Part shown: positions 53,465-63,496 of the stretch, piece after piece
Numbering within the stretch: the stretch's first letter is position 1
Layout of the letters: each line of letters opens with the position of its first letter
Source of the DNA: Microbulbifer variabilis
GTDB lineage: Bacteria; Pseudomonadota; Gammaproteobacteria; Pseudomonadales; Cellvibrionaceae
Reading direction: 5' to 3'
DNA: 64,000 nucleotides
Assembly: GCF_023716485.1 (NCBI RefSeq)
Contig: NZ_CP092418.1
Coordinates: 1,285,001 to 1,349,000 of the forward strand
Made by a program: the position numbers and the translations under genes
Notes under the pieces: model-generated
The model's database searches: none
The model's input: only the letters and a program-made list of their open reading frames with translations
What the model was told of the DNA's origin: nothing

Positions 53465-55327
53465 ATGAAGAAAGTTGCCATTGCCATTGCCGCTGCAGTA
53501 GCGCTGTCTGCCTGTGACAGCAATCAGCAGTCACCAAAATCCATGGGGGTGGCTCAGGCCACCGCAGAAAGCCCAGCGGCCAAAAATGGCCCGCTGACTG
53601 CTGAGGATGCCAAGGCATTCCTCAATGATGCCCAGGCCCGCCTGGAGAAAATGGCTCAGGAAATGAGCCACGCCGCTTGGTTGGCATCCACTTATATCAA
53701 TCTTGATTCGCAGTATGTAGAAGCCCTCGCTTCCGAGCGCTATACAACGATGGCTGTGGAGCTCGCTTCGGAAGCGGCAAAGTTTAATGACTTGGAGCTC
53801 GATCCAGATACCCGTCGCCAGTTGACCATGCTGAAGCAGGGTTTGGTGTTCCCGGCGCCGAAAGATCCCGCTTTGACCGCTGAGCTGGCCCAGATCGGCT
53901 CGAAAATGCAGGGTATGTATGGTGCCGGTAAGTACTGTCGGGAAGAGGAAGGGGCTGAAAAGTGTTACACCCTGACCGAGATGGGTCAGGTTATGGCTAG
54001 CAACCGCGACCCAGAGCTGCTTAAGGATTTGTGGGTGGGCTGGCGTAAAGTTTCCCCTCCTATGAAGCCTCTGTATGAGCGTCAAGTGGAGATCGGCAAT
54101 GCCGGAACTGAGGAGCTGGGTTATGACAACTTGAGTGTTTTCTGGCGCTCCAAATACGATATGGAGCCAGATGCCTTCGCTGCCGATATGGATACTCAGT
54201 GGGGCAAAGTGAAGCCTTTGTATGAGGCATTGCATTGCCATGTACGCGCCAAGCTAAATGATCACTACGGTGATGAGGTAGTACCTGCTCAGGGTAAAAT
54301 CCCCGCACATCTGCTTGGTAATATGTGGGCTCAGGAGTGGGGCAATGTCTATGACCTGGTCAAAGACGATGACATGCAGGCACCCTATGACCTGACCCAG
54401 CTCGTTGTTGACTCGGGTATGAGCGAGCAGGATATGGTCAAGGCGGGTGAGAAGTTCTTTACTTCTCTCGGCTTCAAACCATTGCCCAAAACTTTCTGGG
54501 AGCGTTCTCAGTTCACGCAGCCCCGTGATCGCGATGTTGTCTGTCACGCCAGCGCCTGGAATATGGACGGCCAGGATGATATCCGCATCAAGATGTGTAT
54601 TAACAAGACCGGAGAAGATCTGGTTACTATTCATCATGAACTGGGACACAACTTCTATCAGCGCATTTATAAGGAACAGCCCTTCCTCTATAAAGAGGGG
54701 GCCAACGATGGTTTCCACGAAGCTGTCGGTGATACCATTGCCCTGTCTATCACCCCTAAGTACCTGAAGGAAATTGGCCTGATGGATGAGGTGCCGGATG
54801 AGAGTAAAGATATCGGTTATCTGATGCAGCAGGCACTGGATAAAATTGCCTTCCTGCCTTTTGGTTTGCTGGTAGATAAGTGGCGCTGGCAGGTTTTCAA
54901 TGGTGAGGTTCAGCCGGCTGATTACAATAAGGCTTGGTGGAAGCTGCGGGAGGAATATCAGGGCATCCAGGCCCCGGTAGAGCGCACAGAAGCGGACTTC
55001 GATCCGGGTGCCAAGTACCATATTCCCGGCAACACTCCTTATGCCCGCTATTTCCTTGCTCGCATTCAGCAGTTCCAGTTCCACCGTGCATTGTGTGAGG
55101 CTGCTGGTGAGACCGGGCCACTGCATCGCTGCTCTATTTATCAAAATGATGAAGCGGGCAAGAAATTGCGTACCATGTTGGCTATGGGTGCCAGTAAGCC
55201 TTGGCCGGATGCGATGGAAGCTTTGACAGGCCAGCGCGATCTGGATGCATCTGCAATTATCGATTACTTCCAGCCTTTGATGGCATACTTGGAAGAGCAG
55301 AACAAGGGGCGTCAGTGCGGCTGGTAA
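53465..55327 (+). CDS. M2-family metallopeptidase (ACE-like dipeptidyl carboxypeptidase), lipoprotein
   Basis: 620 residues with lipoprotein signal MKKVAIAIAAAVALSAC (lipobox LSAC). The zinc site HHELGHNFYQ (HExxH) and the downstream Glu in DGFHEAVGDT place it in peptidase family M2 (angiotensin-converting enzyme type), and LPFGLLVDKWRWQVFNGE is also typical. It removes dipeptides from peptide C-termini, probably at the outer face of the periplasm. Single gene followed by a terminator. Confidence 0.93.
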   Translation: MKKVAIAIAAAVALSACDSNQQSPKSMGVAQATAESPAAKNGPLTAEDAKAFLNDAQARLEKMAQEMSHAAWLASTYINLDSQYVEALASERYTTMAVELASEAAKFNDLELDPDTRRQLTMLKQGLVFPAPKDPALTAELAQIGSKMQGMYGAGKYCREEEGAEKCYTLTEMGQVMASNRDPELLKDLWVGWRKVSPPMKPLYERQVEIGNAGTEELGYDNLSVFWRSKYDMEPDAFAADMDTQWGKVKPLYEALHCHVRAKLNDHYGDEVVPAQGKIPAHLLGNMWAQEWGNVYDLVKDDDMQAPYDLTQLVVDSGMSEQDMVKAGEKFFTSLGFKPLPKTFWERSQFTQPRDRDVVCHASAWNMDGQDDIRIKMCINKTGEDLVTIHHELGHNFYQRIYKEQPFLYKEGANDGFHEAVGDTIALSITPKYLKEIGLMDEVPDESKDIGYLMQQALDKIAFLPFGLLVDKWRWQVFNGEVQPADYNKAWWKLREEYQGIQAPVERTEADFDPGAKYHIPGNTPYARYFLARIQQFQFHRALCEAAGETGPLHRCSIYQNDEAGKKLRTMLAMGASKPWPDAMEALTGQRDLDASAIIDYFQPLMAYLEEQNKGRQCGW

Positions 55328-55352
55328 TCCGCTAGCTTTGCGAGAAGTGGCC

Positions 55353-55381
55353 AAAAAAGGGGAGTGTTACTCCCCTTTTTT
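55353..55381. terminator. Bidirectional terminator
   Basis: AAAAAAGGGGAGT pairs with ACTCCCCTTTTTT around GTT. It serves the M2 peptidase and, on the other strand, the DUF1116 operon. Confidence 0.9.
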
Positions 55382-55394
55382 TGTTTAAAAAATG

Positions 55395-56714
55395 TCAGGA
55401 CTGCATTTGAGTTAAGGGGACTTCAACTTCAGAAAACTCTACAGCGGCTTTAATAAAAGCCTCCATTGGAGGGTGAAGTGATCCAGTACCGGCCATATAG
55501 CGATTCATATTTTTGTGTGCCAGGCCGGAGTTGATTGTTGGTGTTGTATTAGTCTTGACGATCTTTAATAGGTCGAATCCAAGCGGTGGCCCCCGATCAT
55601 CAATACCTGGAGTTAAGAATGAATCACTCTCTGAGTGTGCAATGCTATACATCTTGAGAGTGTTGTCGATCGTATCCAGGTTTGAACCGGATAGTGATTT
55701 CACAGTACCACCAAGCCCTACGGTTTCGGTTATTGCGCTGTCACCCATATCGCGGTTGACATCCGCAGGCGTAATTCCGGGCATCAAAAAACCGCGTCCA
55801 ACACCGGCTAAGCCGGTAAACCATTTTTCACCGAGTCCTGATATCTTGATGCCGAACTCGGTACCATTACGCGCCATGGTTGTGATAATACTGCTGTGTG
55901 GTATGCCATTACCCGCATCTGCAATTGCTTTACAGGTGGCCATGATGGCATTCAGGGAAAATGATTCATCTTGGTAAATCTGTGAGGCAATTTTCTCTAT
56001 CCACTCTTTTTTAGGGCTGGCCTTGATAACACCAGGGAGGAGAATTCTGGAAAATATTAAAGTGGCAGCATTGGTCATTACATGGCAGTCATCGCCCATA
56101 AGTAGGCTTCTGCCGATGATTGGCAGGAAGTCAATCCCATCGACATCGGCAATGGCTTGATTGAGAACTGGGGCCACATTGGTCTCAACCCAGTGGAGGT
56201 AATCGATAGCGCTTTTTTCGTAAACGCCAAAGCGAATGGAGCTTCCACGAAAATCACCTCTGTCATCACTGAGGTTGGAGTAAGTTCTATAGCCAGAGAG
56301 TTGGTCCTCAACAATATACACTGACATTGAAGAGGTAATAATGCCGGCCATTGGTCCTACGGCATTGTGATCATGGCAGGGCTCTAAATCCACCTCCCCT
56401 TTTTTCATCATCTCTATGGCGGCTTCTTTGTTTTTTGCGAGCCCTTCAAATAGGAGGCCGGCAATAATTGCCCCCTTTAAAGGGCCAGAGGCCTGGTTCC
56501 ATGTGATTGGTGGGCCGGCGTGTAAAATCAGATTTTTGCGCATGCCGGGTATATGATCCCCAGCTTTGCCAATCCCGATTAATATCGGCACGGACTGCTT
56601 CATACGTTTTATAGTTTCGTCATTAGCTTGTTGATTTAGGCCTCGGAATTTTGGCGTTGCCAGCTTTTCCAGAAGCTCCTCCATACTGGGCCTAAATTCA
56701 ACATCTGTTTTCAT
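55395..56714 (-). CDS. DUF1116 (AllG/YlbE-like) protein
   Basis: 439 residues. LIGIGKAGDHIPGMRKNLIL, GPPITWNQASGPLKGAIIAG, EPCHDHNAVGPMAGIITSSM and ADAGNGIPHSSIITTMARNG are DUF1116 motifs. The E. coli homologue AllG works with AllH and FdrA in oxamate carbamoyltransferase; neither partner is encoded nearby. Instead it is paired with an exported PilJ-domain protein two bases upstream. An acyltransferase or carbamoyltransferase-related role is possible but unproven. Confidence 0.78.
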   Translation of the reverse strand: MKTDVEFRPSMEELLEKLATPKFRGLNQQANDETIKRMKQSVPILIGIGKAGDHIPGMRKNLILHAGPPITWNQASGPLKGAIIAGLLFEGLAKNKEAAIEMMKKGEVDLEPCHDHNAVGPMAGIITSSMSVYIVEDQLSGYRTYSNLSDDRGDFRGSSIRFGVYEKSAIDYLHWVETNVAPVLNQAIADVDGIDFLPIIGRSLLMGDDCHVMTNAATLIFSRILLPGVIKASPKKEWIEKIASQIYQDESFSLNAIMATCKAIADAGNGIPHSSIITTMARNGTEFGIKISGLGEKWFTGLAGVGRGFLMPGITPADVNRDMGDSAITETVGLGGTVKSLSGSNLDTIDNTLKMYSIAHSESDSFLTPGIDDRGPPLGFDLLKIVKTNTTPTINSGLAHKNMNRYMAGTGSLHPPMEAFIKAAVEFSEVEVPLTQMQS

Positions 56715-56716
56715 GG

Positions 56717-57490
56717 CTATTCTCTTGAGTCCAGCAAGCTGGCATATTGCTTGGTAACGACATCCATATCGCGCAGCATCAAGTCTGTAGTACCGGTAAT
56801 TACTTGAATCTGACGCTGTTCAGATAGTTTCATTTCCCCTTCAAAGCCTCGGCTGGCATAGTTGAGATGATCTTTGGCTTTGAGAAGGTTACTGCTGATT
56901 TCAGGGGTGTTGAGTGTGCTCTCCAAAAGGCGGGTTAGGCGACTGGAGTACTCTGTAAGGTCTTGTTGTAGCCCTTGATCCGCTTCAGCTGGTGAGATTT
57001 TCCAAAGTTTAGCAGCATAATTCTTGCAAATTCTTTGAGAAAGCATTCGCTGCCGACCGGCAATATTGATTAGTTCGGCAGAGTTGTGATCGGCGAGCTG
57101 CTGTAATTTAACCACGTAGCTGTGTGTTTCTGTTAATAGTTTATTGCTGCGCAGGAATAAGTCGGTTGCTCCTTCCCTGGTTGCCGGTTGCAGACTGAGT
57201 TGCTTAAAGGGTTGCCATTCGCTCTGTACTTTTTTTAGCTGATCTTTGATTTTTTCTGCGGCCGGGAACGTATTGAGTTTCTGATTGTTACGCTCGAATT
57301 CCTGCACTGACCGTTTCAATACTTTCTGGTGGCGTTGTGCTTCGGGTTGTATGCCGCTTAGGATAAATGCTTGCGTGATTCTCTGAGATAGCATTCGTTG
57401 ACGCCCTGCTATATTTATCGCCTCTCCTATGGTTAATGCTGCAACATCAAGGCTTGCTATAAGTAGGAGAAATACTGCGGTTAACTTCAT
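56717..57490 (-). CDS. Exported double PilJ-domain protein
   Basis: 257 residues with a signal peptide (MKLTAVFLLLIASLDVAALT). Two PilJ/type IV pili methyl-accepting N-terminal repeats are plain: INIAGRQRMLSQRITQAFIL near residue 26 and INIAGRQRMLSQRICKNYAA near residue 144. Such domains are usually the periplasmic sensor part of chemoreceptors or nitrate sensors, but here no membrane helix or signalling domain follows. It is co-transcribed with the DUF1116 gene (gap of two bases). Confidence 0.82.
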   Translation of the reverse strand: MKLTAVFLLLIASLDVAALTIGEAINIAGRQRMLSQRITQAFILSGIQPEAQRHQKVLKRSVQEFERNNQKLNTFPAAEKIKDQLKKVQSEWQPFKQLSLQPATREGATDLFLRSNKLLTETHSYVVKLQQLADHNSAELINIAGRQRMLSQRICKNYAAKLWKISPAEADQGLQQDLTEYSSRLTRLLESTLNTPEISSNLLKAKDHLNYASRGFEGEMKLSEQRQIQVITGTTDLMLRDMDVVTKQYASLLDSRE

Positions 57491-57898
57491 GTTTTGCTCT
57501 TTTGGTTTGATTTTTTAAGTTTGAGGTTTTGGGCCTGCCTGCTAGTTTTTCAGCTGCCCCATTTCAGACTTATTAGTGAGAGGGTTACCTTTCTGTTTTA
57601 GGGGCACTGTTGTCGCTCACTGTGGCATGTAACAAAAATTATTTAGAAAACTAGTGTTCGCGATAAGGTCACTTTGTTTTCTTTTAAGTGAGCGTTATTA
57701 ATTTGTATATTTTCAATAATGAGTCGATTTTCGATGTTGTGTTGCTTTTCTTAATAGTTGAGGTGGCTATATAACAAATTACTTTCGATAGATATCTAAC
57801 CACTAATTCTTAATATTGCTATTAAGTGGTATTGATGCTGATGGGGAGAGGTGTTGATGGGTTTGGAGGCGCTAGGATGAGAGGTCGATAGGAGAATT
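57491..57898. other. Gene-free intergenic region
   Basis: About 400 AT-rich bases upstream of the PilJ-domain gene and beyond the FadL-type terminator. It should contain the promoter of the PilJ-DUF1116 operon; no specific site or structured RNA was identified. Confidence 0.5.
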
Positions 57899-57928
57899 AA
57901 AAAAGGCCCTACCGGGGTAGAGCCTTTT
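57899..57928 (-). terminator. Intrinsic terminator after FadL-type gene
   Basis: AAAAGGC and CTACC pair with GGTAG and GCCTTTT; on the minus strand the hairpin is followed by a run of six T residues. Confidence 0.85.
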
Positions 57929-57951
57929 ATTTGCCGAGAGGGCGAAATTAC

Positions 57952-59361
57952 TTAGAAGCTGTAGTTTATACCTGCACTGAATAGCCAGGCCTCGGTCTTG
58001 GTGGTGCCACCATCGTAGTAGGTTACAAATCCATCCAAGTTACTGACTTCCTGAATAAGCTCATCATCACCCCAAAGGTAGGCGAGGCCGGCATCAATAC
58101 TCAGGCGGTCATTGTGCTTATAGGTGCCGCCTATAGTTAGCCATTGGCGGTCGGTATCGGGAATGGACAGGGTGCGCCATGTGACCGGTAGGTCCAGGCC
58201 AGTTTCTTCTTTGATTACTTCTTCTTCGTGGCGGTTGAAGCCGTCACGGGCTGCGCCCTCGTCATGGGCGTAGCCAAAGCGTACAGTCACTCTGTCATTG
58301 AAGTAGTACTCCGCGGCAAGGCTGTAGCGGGAGCCGCTTACAAAGTTCTCTTCTTTAATCAGGAGAGGATTGAACTCTTCACCACCTGAAGGGATAAAGG
58401 CTTCTAGGCGCTCGAAACGGCTCCAGTTGGTGTACATATACCCAACAGCAATTGCCCAGTTGTTCTCGAAGCGGTGGTAAAGGCCCAGCTCCAGGGTGTC
58501 GGGCAGGTTCAGGGTCAGGTTGCCACTGGCATCATCAAATGGAGCTTCTGCAGGTACGACATCAGAATTAACGTCACCCTTTAGCTTGGGGTCGTACTTT
58601 GCGTGGTAGGAAATACCTGCGCGAGTATTGTCATCAATGTTCCATAAGGCACCAACGGTCCAGCTTACATCCCAGCCATCACCTTTAACATCTAGAATGG
58701 TGGCCCCTTCAGGGTTAACGCCTGTTCTTTGCTCAATAATGGCGCCGATAGGGAAGTCTGTAGGGAAAGTTGTTTTTAGCTCGGCTTCAGCGTAAAGGAA
58801 GTTGATAGCTGCACCGATACTGAAGGTATCGTTGATATCGTAGGCAATGGACGGCTGAATATTTAAAGTCAGCAGATTCGTTTTGTTGGAGATTGTGGTG
58901 CCGGGAAAGCTGTCGGGAAAATCAGTTTCCAGGCCGAAGTCAGTGTACATGGCCAGGCCCCAGGACCAGTCGTCATTGATCGGGGCTGCTAGGTACCCGT
59001 TAGGGATAAAGGCACTGGTCGCGTAGTCGCTGGCATCGGCTACAGTACTGGATTCAGCATAAATGATGCCGTCGGGGCCAACATCGACAGGAAGGTAATA
59101 AGTAACATCACCGGTTACATCGATGCCTGGATCAACGTAGGTGAGGCCGCCAGTCAAAGTATAAGTATCAAATAGTGCAGAACCAGCCGGGTTGCGGGCT
59201 AGGATGGAGGCATTATCACCGATAGTGTTTTCGGCAGCGAAGGCACGGCCAAGGCCGGATGCGCTGGTTTCCTGAAGGTAGAAGCCCGCGGCCATAGCGC
59301 CTTGGGAAACGGAGCCGATTGCTGCGGCTAAAACTGCATGTCGCAGGTATTTCTTATTCAT
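57952..59361 (-). CDS. FadL/TodX-family outer membrane transport protein
   Basis: 469 residues, signal peptide ending near QGAMAAGF. The mature N-terminus GFYLQETSASGLGRAFAAEN, then NPAGSALFDTYTLTGGL, is the FadL hatch pattern, and a 14-strand barrel follows, ending in the aromatic SAGINYSF typical of outer membrane proteins. FadL proteins admit long-chain fatty acids or other hydrophobic compounds. Length is normal. Single gene with a terminator. Confidence 0.9.
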   Translation of the reverse strand: MNKKYLRHAVLAAAIGSVSQGAMAAGFYLQETSASGLGRAFAAENTIGDNASILARNPAGSALFDTYTLTGGLTYVDPGIDVTGDVTYYLPVDVGPDGIIYAESSTVADASDYATSAFIPNGYLAAPINDDWSWGLAMYTDFGLETDFPDSFPGTTISNKTNLLTLNIQPSIAYDINDTFSIGAAINFLYAEAELKTTFPTDFPIGAIIEQRTGVNPEGATILDVKGDGWDVSWTVGALWNIDDNTRAGISYHAKYDPKLKGDVNSDVVPAEAPFDDASGNLTLNLPDTLELGLYHRFENNWAIAVGYMYTNWSRFERLEAFIPSGGEEFNPLLIKEENFVSGSRYSLAAEYYFNDRVTVRFGYAHDEGAARDGFNRHEEEVIKEETGLDLPVTWRTLSIPDTDRQWLTIGGTYKHNDRLSIDAGLAYLWGDDELIQEVSNLDGFVTYYDGGTTKTEAWLFSAGINYSF

Positions 59362-59608
59362 GAGAGCCCATCTCTAAGTCTGCTGATTACTGAAAACCAT
59401 AAGTAGCATTGGAAATGCTGAGATATGGAGGGAAGGCAATTAGATTTATATAGATACCTTCCATTTTCGTAGCAAATCCCTCGCTTTTAAACAGGTAAGG
59501 CAACAAGGAATTGCCTGTGCAAGGGAAAGGAGTCACTTTATAAAGAGAAAGGAGGCAAAAATCCATCGAATGTGAATTTTTTTTTTGCCTCTGTAAGAAA
59601 ATGGTAAT

Positions 59609-60328
59609 TTATTGGCCTGCACCGACACTTTTGCCATTGATAGATAGCTTTTTCAAGGTTATTTGGTACTTTTTGCCATTCTCTTCGCGCTGCACCAGCT
59701 TCACCAAGGCGTAGTTCCATTGAGGCGCAATCCAGACGGTCGTCTCTCTTTCTGAGTCCGCATCTCTAACTCGGCGTACCTTTATTGCTTCTACTTTCCC
59801 CATTGGTGTTTTTATTACTTCGGAGCCCTCTTTGGCGAAAGTGTACTTGCGAATCTTCTTACCGTCGGCGACCTCATACTGGAGATTTTCTTTGCCTGCG
59901 GCGACATCCAGTGTTAGCTGCATTTGATAGCTCAACTTATCCAGGATGTTTGGCGATACGTTTTCCATATCCCGTTCTGGGTTGGAGACGTTGAACACCA
60001 TGCCTTTGTCGGGTTCGAAGCTGAGAATTGTACCGCGATCGCGGCCGAGTCCTTTGCGGCGATACTCATAGTGGTAGGGGGTAATATTGCCGTCCTGGCT
60101 GATAAAGCGGGAATATTCTTTAATACTGGCAAAAAGCGCAAAGGTATTAAAGTCCAGCCGCCAACTCCCTTCTTGCCCAGTAAGCTCACGAGTGGCTGTA
60201 ACACTAATGCCGTTGTACCTTGCGGTATAAGTCGCCTTAAAGGGTTCCAATTGGCTGGCGAGAGATTGAGTGGAGAGAAAGAGAAAAAACAGAGAGGAGA
60301 TAAAAATGCGCACGACAGAGCCTCGCAA
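59609..60328 (-). CDS. DUF3108 periplasmic protein
   Basis: 239 residues with a signal peptide ending near SLASQL. FKATYTARYNGISVTATREL and the later KVEAIKVRRVRDADSERETT plus WIAPQWNYALVKL are DUF3108 features. Family function unknown. It lies 78 bases downstream of purN on the same strand, a conserved position in this group, so it is probably part of the purMN transcript. Confidence 0.85.
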   Translation of the reverse strand: MRGSVVRIFISSLFFLFLSTQSLASQLEPFKATYTARYNGISVTATRELTGQEGSWRLDFNTFALFASIKEYSRFISQDGNITPYHYEYRRKGLGRDRGTILSFEPDKGMVFNVSNPERDMENVSPNILDKLSYQMQLTLDVAAGKENLQYEVADGKKIRKYTFAKEGSEVIKTPMGKVEAIKVRRVRDADSERETTVWIAPQWNYALVKLVQREENGKKYQITLKKLSINGKSVGAGQ

Positions 60329-60406
60329 AATCTGAACCTCTTTGAATACTAGCTGGCGCGACCCGCAAAGTACATTGCAATGCTGATCCCGCCAGCTTGG
60401 CTTTGG

Positions 60407-61060
60407 TTAACTATCGATTCTGGCGCCACTAAGAGGTAGAAGCTCTCCGTCCAGTTGCGAGCGGTCTGTAAGCATTTTTAGGCGCCCCTGGGCAAACCAG
60501 GTAACAGCCATGGGGTAAATGACGTGTTCCTGTACCTGAACCCGCTTTGCCAAAGATTCGGGAGTGTCTCCTTCCTTTATAGGTACGGCGGCTTGAACGA
60601 TGGGTGGTCCGCCATCAAGCTCTTCGGTGACAAAATGAACGGTAACACCGTGCTCACTATCACCGGCTTCCAGGGCTCGCTGATGGGTATGCAGCCCTTG
60701 ATATTTTGGCAGTAGAGAGGGGTGAATATTGAGGAGGCGACCGCTGTAGTGACGAACAAACTCGGGAGTGAGGATACGCATAAACCCGGCCAGGACAACC
60801 AAATCCGGCTGATGGCTGTCGATTTCTGCGATTAGCGCCTGGTCGAAGTTTTCTCTGCCGGAGAAGTTGCGATGGTCGACCACTGATGTGGGGACTCCGG
60901 CCTCGGTGGCGCGCTTGAGGCCGAAGGCCTCGGGCTTATTGCTGATTACTGCGCAGACGGAAAAGTCTGCCCCGGCATTTGCCGAGGCATCCAGGAGCGC
61001 CTGCAAGTTGCTGCCGCTACCGGAAATCAGCACGGCAACTTTGCATACTCCCTGTGACAT
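60407..61060 (-). CDS. purN: Phosphoribosylglycinamide formyltransferase
   Basis: GAR transformylase of purine synthesis, 217 residues. VAVLISGSGSNLQALLDA at the N-terminus, the catalytic set in LVVLAGFMRILTPEFVRHYS followed by LLNIHPSLLPKYQGLHTHQR, and HFVTEELDGGPPIVQAAVP are diagnostic. It uses formyl-THF. Its start shares one base with the purM stop (TAATG), so translation is coupled. Confidence 0.95.
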   Translation of the reverse strand: MSQGVCKVAVLISGSGSNLQALLDASANAGADFSVCAVISNKPEAFGLKRATEAGVPTSVVDHRNFSGRENFDQALIAEIDSHQPDLVVLAGFMRILTPEFVRHYSGRLLNIHPSLLPKYQGLHTHQRALEAGDSEHGVTVHFVTEELDGGPPIVQAAVPIKEGDTPESLAKRVQVQEHVIYPMAVTWFAQGRLKMLTDRSQLDGELLPLSGARIDS

Positions 61061-62121
61061 TACAGGCCCGCCAGCTCTACGGTATCTGCGCCTGCCACAG
61101 CATCTTCGATTTTGCCCACGACGAAGGCGTCTTCACCTGCTTGCTTCAGGGTTTGCAGTGCTTGGTCGGCTTGTTCCGCAGGTACGCAAATTACCATACC
61201 GACACCACAGTTGAAGGTGCGGTACATTTCGCGGGCGTCGATGTTGCCTGCCTGTTGGAGCCAGCGGAACACTTCGGGCATCTCCCAGCTAGTGACGTCT
61301 ACACGAGCAAGACAGCCTTCCGGGAGTACGCGGGGCAGGTTTTCCAGCAGGCCGCCGCCGGTGATATGGCTGAGGGCATTTATCTGGACGCTCTTCATCA
61401 ATTGCAGCAGATTCTTAACATAGATGCGGGTGGGGGCCATCAATGCCTTGGCTAGCGTTTCGCTACCGCATTCCTGTTGTAAATCGGCGCCACTGACTTC
61501 GAGCACCTTTCGGATTAAAGAGTAGCCATTGGAGTGGGGGCCGCTGGAAGCGAGTCCAATGAGCACATCACCACTCTTTACTTTTTTGCCATCAATAATC
61601 TCGGATTTCTCCACGACCCCGGTGCAGAAACCGGCCAGATCGTAGTCGTCGCCTTCATACATGCCGGGCATTTCGGCGGTTTCGCCACCGACCAGGGCAC
61701 AGCCTGCCAACTCACAGCCTTTACCAATACCGGAGACAACCTCAGCGGCGATATCCACATTCAGCTTGCCAGTGGCATAGTAGTCGAGGAAGAAAAGTGG
61801 TTCGGCACCTGCTACTACCAAGTCATTGACACACATAGCAACCAAGTCGATACCAATGGTGTCGTGGATGCCCAGGTCCATAGCCAGGCGCAATTTGGTA
61901 CCCACGCCATCGGTGCCGGAAACCAAGACTGGCTCTTTATAGCCGCTGGGGAGTTGGCAGAGAGCGCCAAAACCGCCCAGGCCTCCCATGACTTCCGGGC
62001 GGGAAGTGCGCTTGGCGACATGCTTGATACGCTCTACCAGGGCGTTACCTGCGTCGATATCGACACCGGCGTCTTTATAAGAGAGGGATGTTTCAGCGGA
62101 TTGCGGCTTGGAATCGCTCAT
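61060..62121 (-). CDS. purM: Phosphoribosylformylglycinamidine cyclo-ligase
   Basis: AIR synthetase, 353 residues, the fifth step of purine synthesis. [60 protein letters not shown] and [19 protein letters not shown] are diagnostic. It is first in the purM-purN-DUF3108 operon and divergent from DUF2066-hda. Confidence 0.96.
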   Translation of the reverse strand: MSDSKPQSAETSLSYKDAGVDIDAGNALVERIKHVAKRTSRPEVMGGLGGFGALCQLPSGYKEPVLVSGTDGVGTKLRLAMDLGIHDTIGIDLVAMCVNDLVVAGAEPLFFLDYYATGKLNVDIAAEVVSGIGKGCELAGCALVGGETAEMPGMYEGDDYDLAGFCTGVVEKSEIIDGKKVKSGDVLIGLASSGPHSNGYSLIRKVLEVSGADLQQECGSETLAKALMAPTRIYVKNLLQLMKSVQINALSHITGGGLLENLPRVLPEGCLARVDVTSWEMPEVFRWLQQAGNIDAREMYRTFNCGVGMVICVPAEQADQALQTLKQAGEDAFVVGKIEDAVAGADTVELAGL

Positions 62122-62397
62122 GATTCTTCCTGCAGTGGGTCTTCGAAGGGCGCGTATTCTAGCCGGGTCTTGGTCCGGTAGCCACGCCCAGTGGGCATCT
62201 CAATGAAGGAATCTGGTATTTATCTTCAGTTAAACGGCTAGAAACCCTCTAATAGTGAGAACTCGGGGCTGAGAGAAGTCGCCGACGCTGATACAATAGC
62301 CCCAATTTTTATCCCAGCCGTGGATTTTGGCGTCTTGCGCAATAACAACGATTTCGTGCAAGCTCACGGGTTGGAATGAGGTTTGGAGAAGAATCCT

Positions 62398-63495
62398 ATG
62401 CACAAGCTGCTCCGGCAGGGATTGGTGTTGCAGTTTTTGGTCCTGTTGTTCGGTGCCCTAATTCTGCCAGTCCAGGCTCGAGTTATCTCGGACCTGTATG
62501 AAGTGGTCGAGGCTGTACCGAGCCGTGGGGCTACTGACCGCGCGAGTGCTGGCAGCCGGGGGCTGGAGCGGATATTTATGCGTGTCACCGGAGACGCAGC
62601 AATTGGCAGTAATCCAAATTTGCAGCCTATCCTGCAGAAAGCCCAGCATTTCCTAGAAGGTTACCGCTACACCAGCGAAGATAACCAGCTCTACCTTCAT
62701 CTCTCTTTTGATCCCCAAGCTATTTCCAGGCAAGTCCATCAGTTGGGTTTGCCGATGTGGCCCAATAATCGCCCCGGCACTCTGGTGTGGCTGGCTGTGG
62801 ATACCCTAAAGGAAGGGCGCAGTATCCTCAGGGAAGAAGATGCCCCGGAGCTCTTTTCGGTATTGGACGCTATGGCTGTGGAGCGCGGTGTGCCATTGGA
62901 TTTCCCGGTGATGGACCTCAATGATCAGCACAATATGCCTCTTGGTGACCTTTGGGCTCAGAGTGAACAGGCCGCAGAGCGCGCTGGTTTACGCTACAGG
63001 CCGGATGCCACTTTGATGGGGCGCTTGCTTCAGGCGTCGGGACGCCGCTGGCAGGCTGATTGGTTATTACTGCACGGTGGTCGCAGTTATGCCTTTGATA
63101 GCAATGGTGGCTCTTTGGAAGAGGTTGCACTGCGCGGTGTTAATCAGATGGCTAACTTGCTTGCCCAACGCTATGCCGTGCGCCCCGGTATTGAGGATGC
63201 CCAACAGGGCTCAATTTTTGTGGAGTTATCTGGCGTGGATAGCTTTGCCGATTACGCAGAGGCCTCGGCCTATTTACAGGGACTGGCGCAGGTGAGCAGT
63301 GCAAATCTCCTTTCTGTGGAGGGAGATCGGATGCGCTTGGCATTGAGTGCCACCGTAGGCCTACGCAATTTGCGCGATACCCTGGCGTTAAATCATAAGT
63401 TGCGAGCACATGGGGACGAGGATGCCATTGAGTTGAATGGGCACCGTGCACCTTTGGGCAGCGCTGATAATCCGTTGCGCTATCGTTGGGATTGA
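62398..63495 (+). CDS. DUF2066 exported protein
   Basis: 365 residues from the ATG at 62398 (GGAGAA seven bases upstream; a TTG at 62383 is in frame). Signal peptide ends near LPVQARVI. YEVVEAVPSRGATDRASAGS, LERIFMRVTGDAAIGSNP and FDPQAISRQVHQLGLPMWPN are DUF2066 features. Conserved between purM and hda in gammaproteobacteria; function unknown. One base separates its stop from the hda start. Confidence 0.88.
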   Translation: MHKLLRQGLVLQFLVLLFGALILPVQARVISDLYEVVEAVPSRGATDRASAGSRGLERIFMRVTGDAAIGSNPNLQPILQKAQHFLEGYRYTSEDNQLYLHLSFDPQAISRQVHQLGLPMWPNNRPGTLVWLAVDTLKEGRSILREEDAPELFSVLDAMAVERGVPLDFPVMDLNDQHNMPLGDLWAQSEQAAERAGLRYRPDATLMGRLLQASGRRWQADWLLLHGGRSYAFDSNGGSLEEVALRGVNQMANLLAQRYAVRPGIEDAQQGSIFVELSGVDSFADYAEASAYLQGLAQVSSANLLSVEGDRMRLALSATVGLRNLRDTLALNHKLRAHGDEDAIELNGHRAPLGSADNPLRYRWD

Positions 63496-63496
63496 G

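Noticed and set aside
54254..55354. A 366-codon minus-strand open frame inside the M2 peptidase gene
   Set aside because: The + strand protein has an intact zinc site and signal peptide; the antisense frame has no recognisable domain and no ribosome-binding site.
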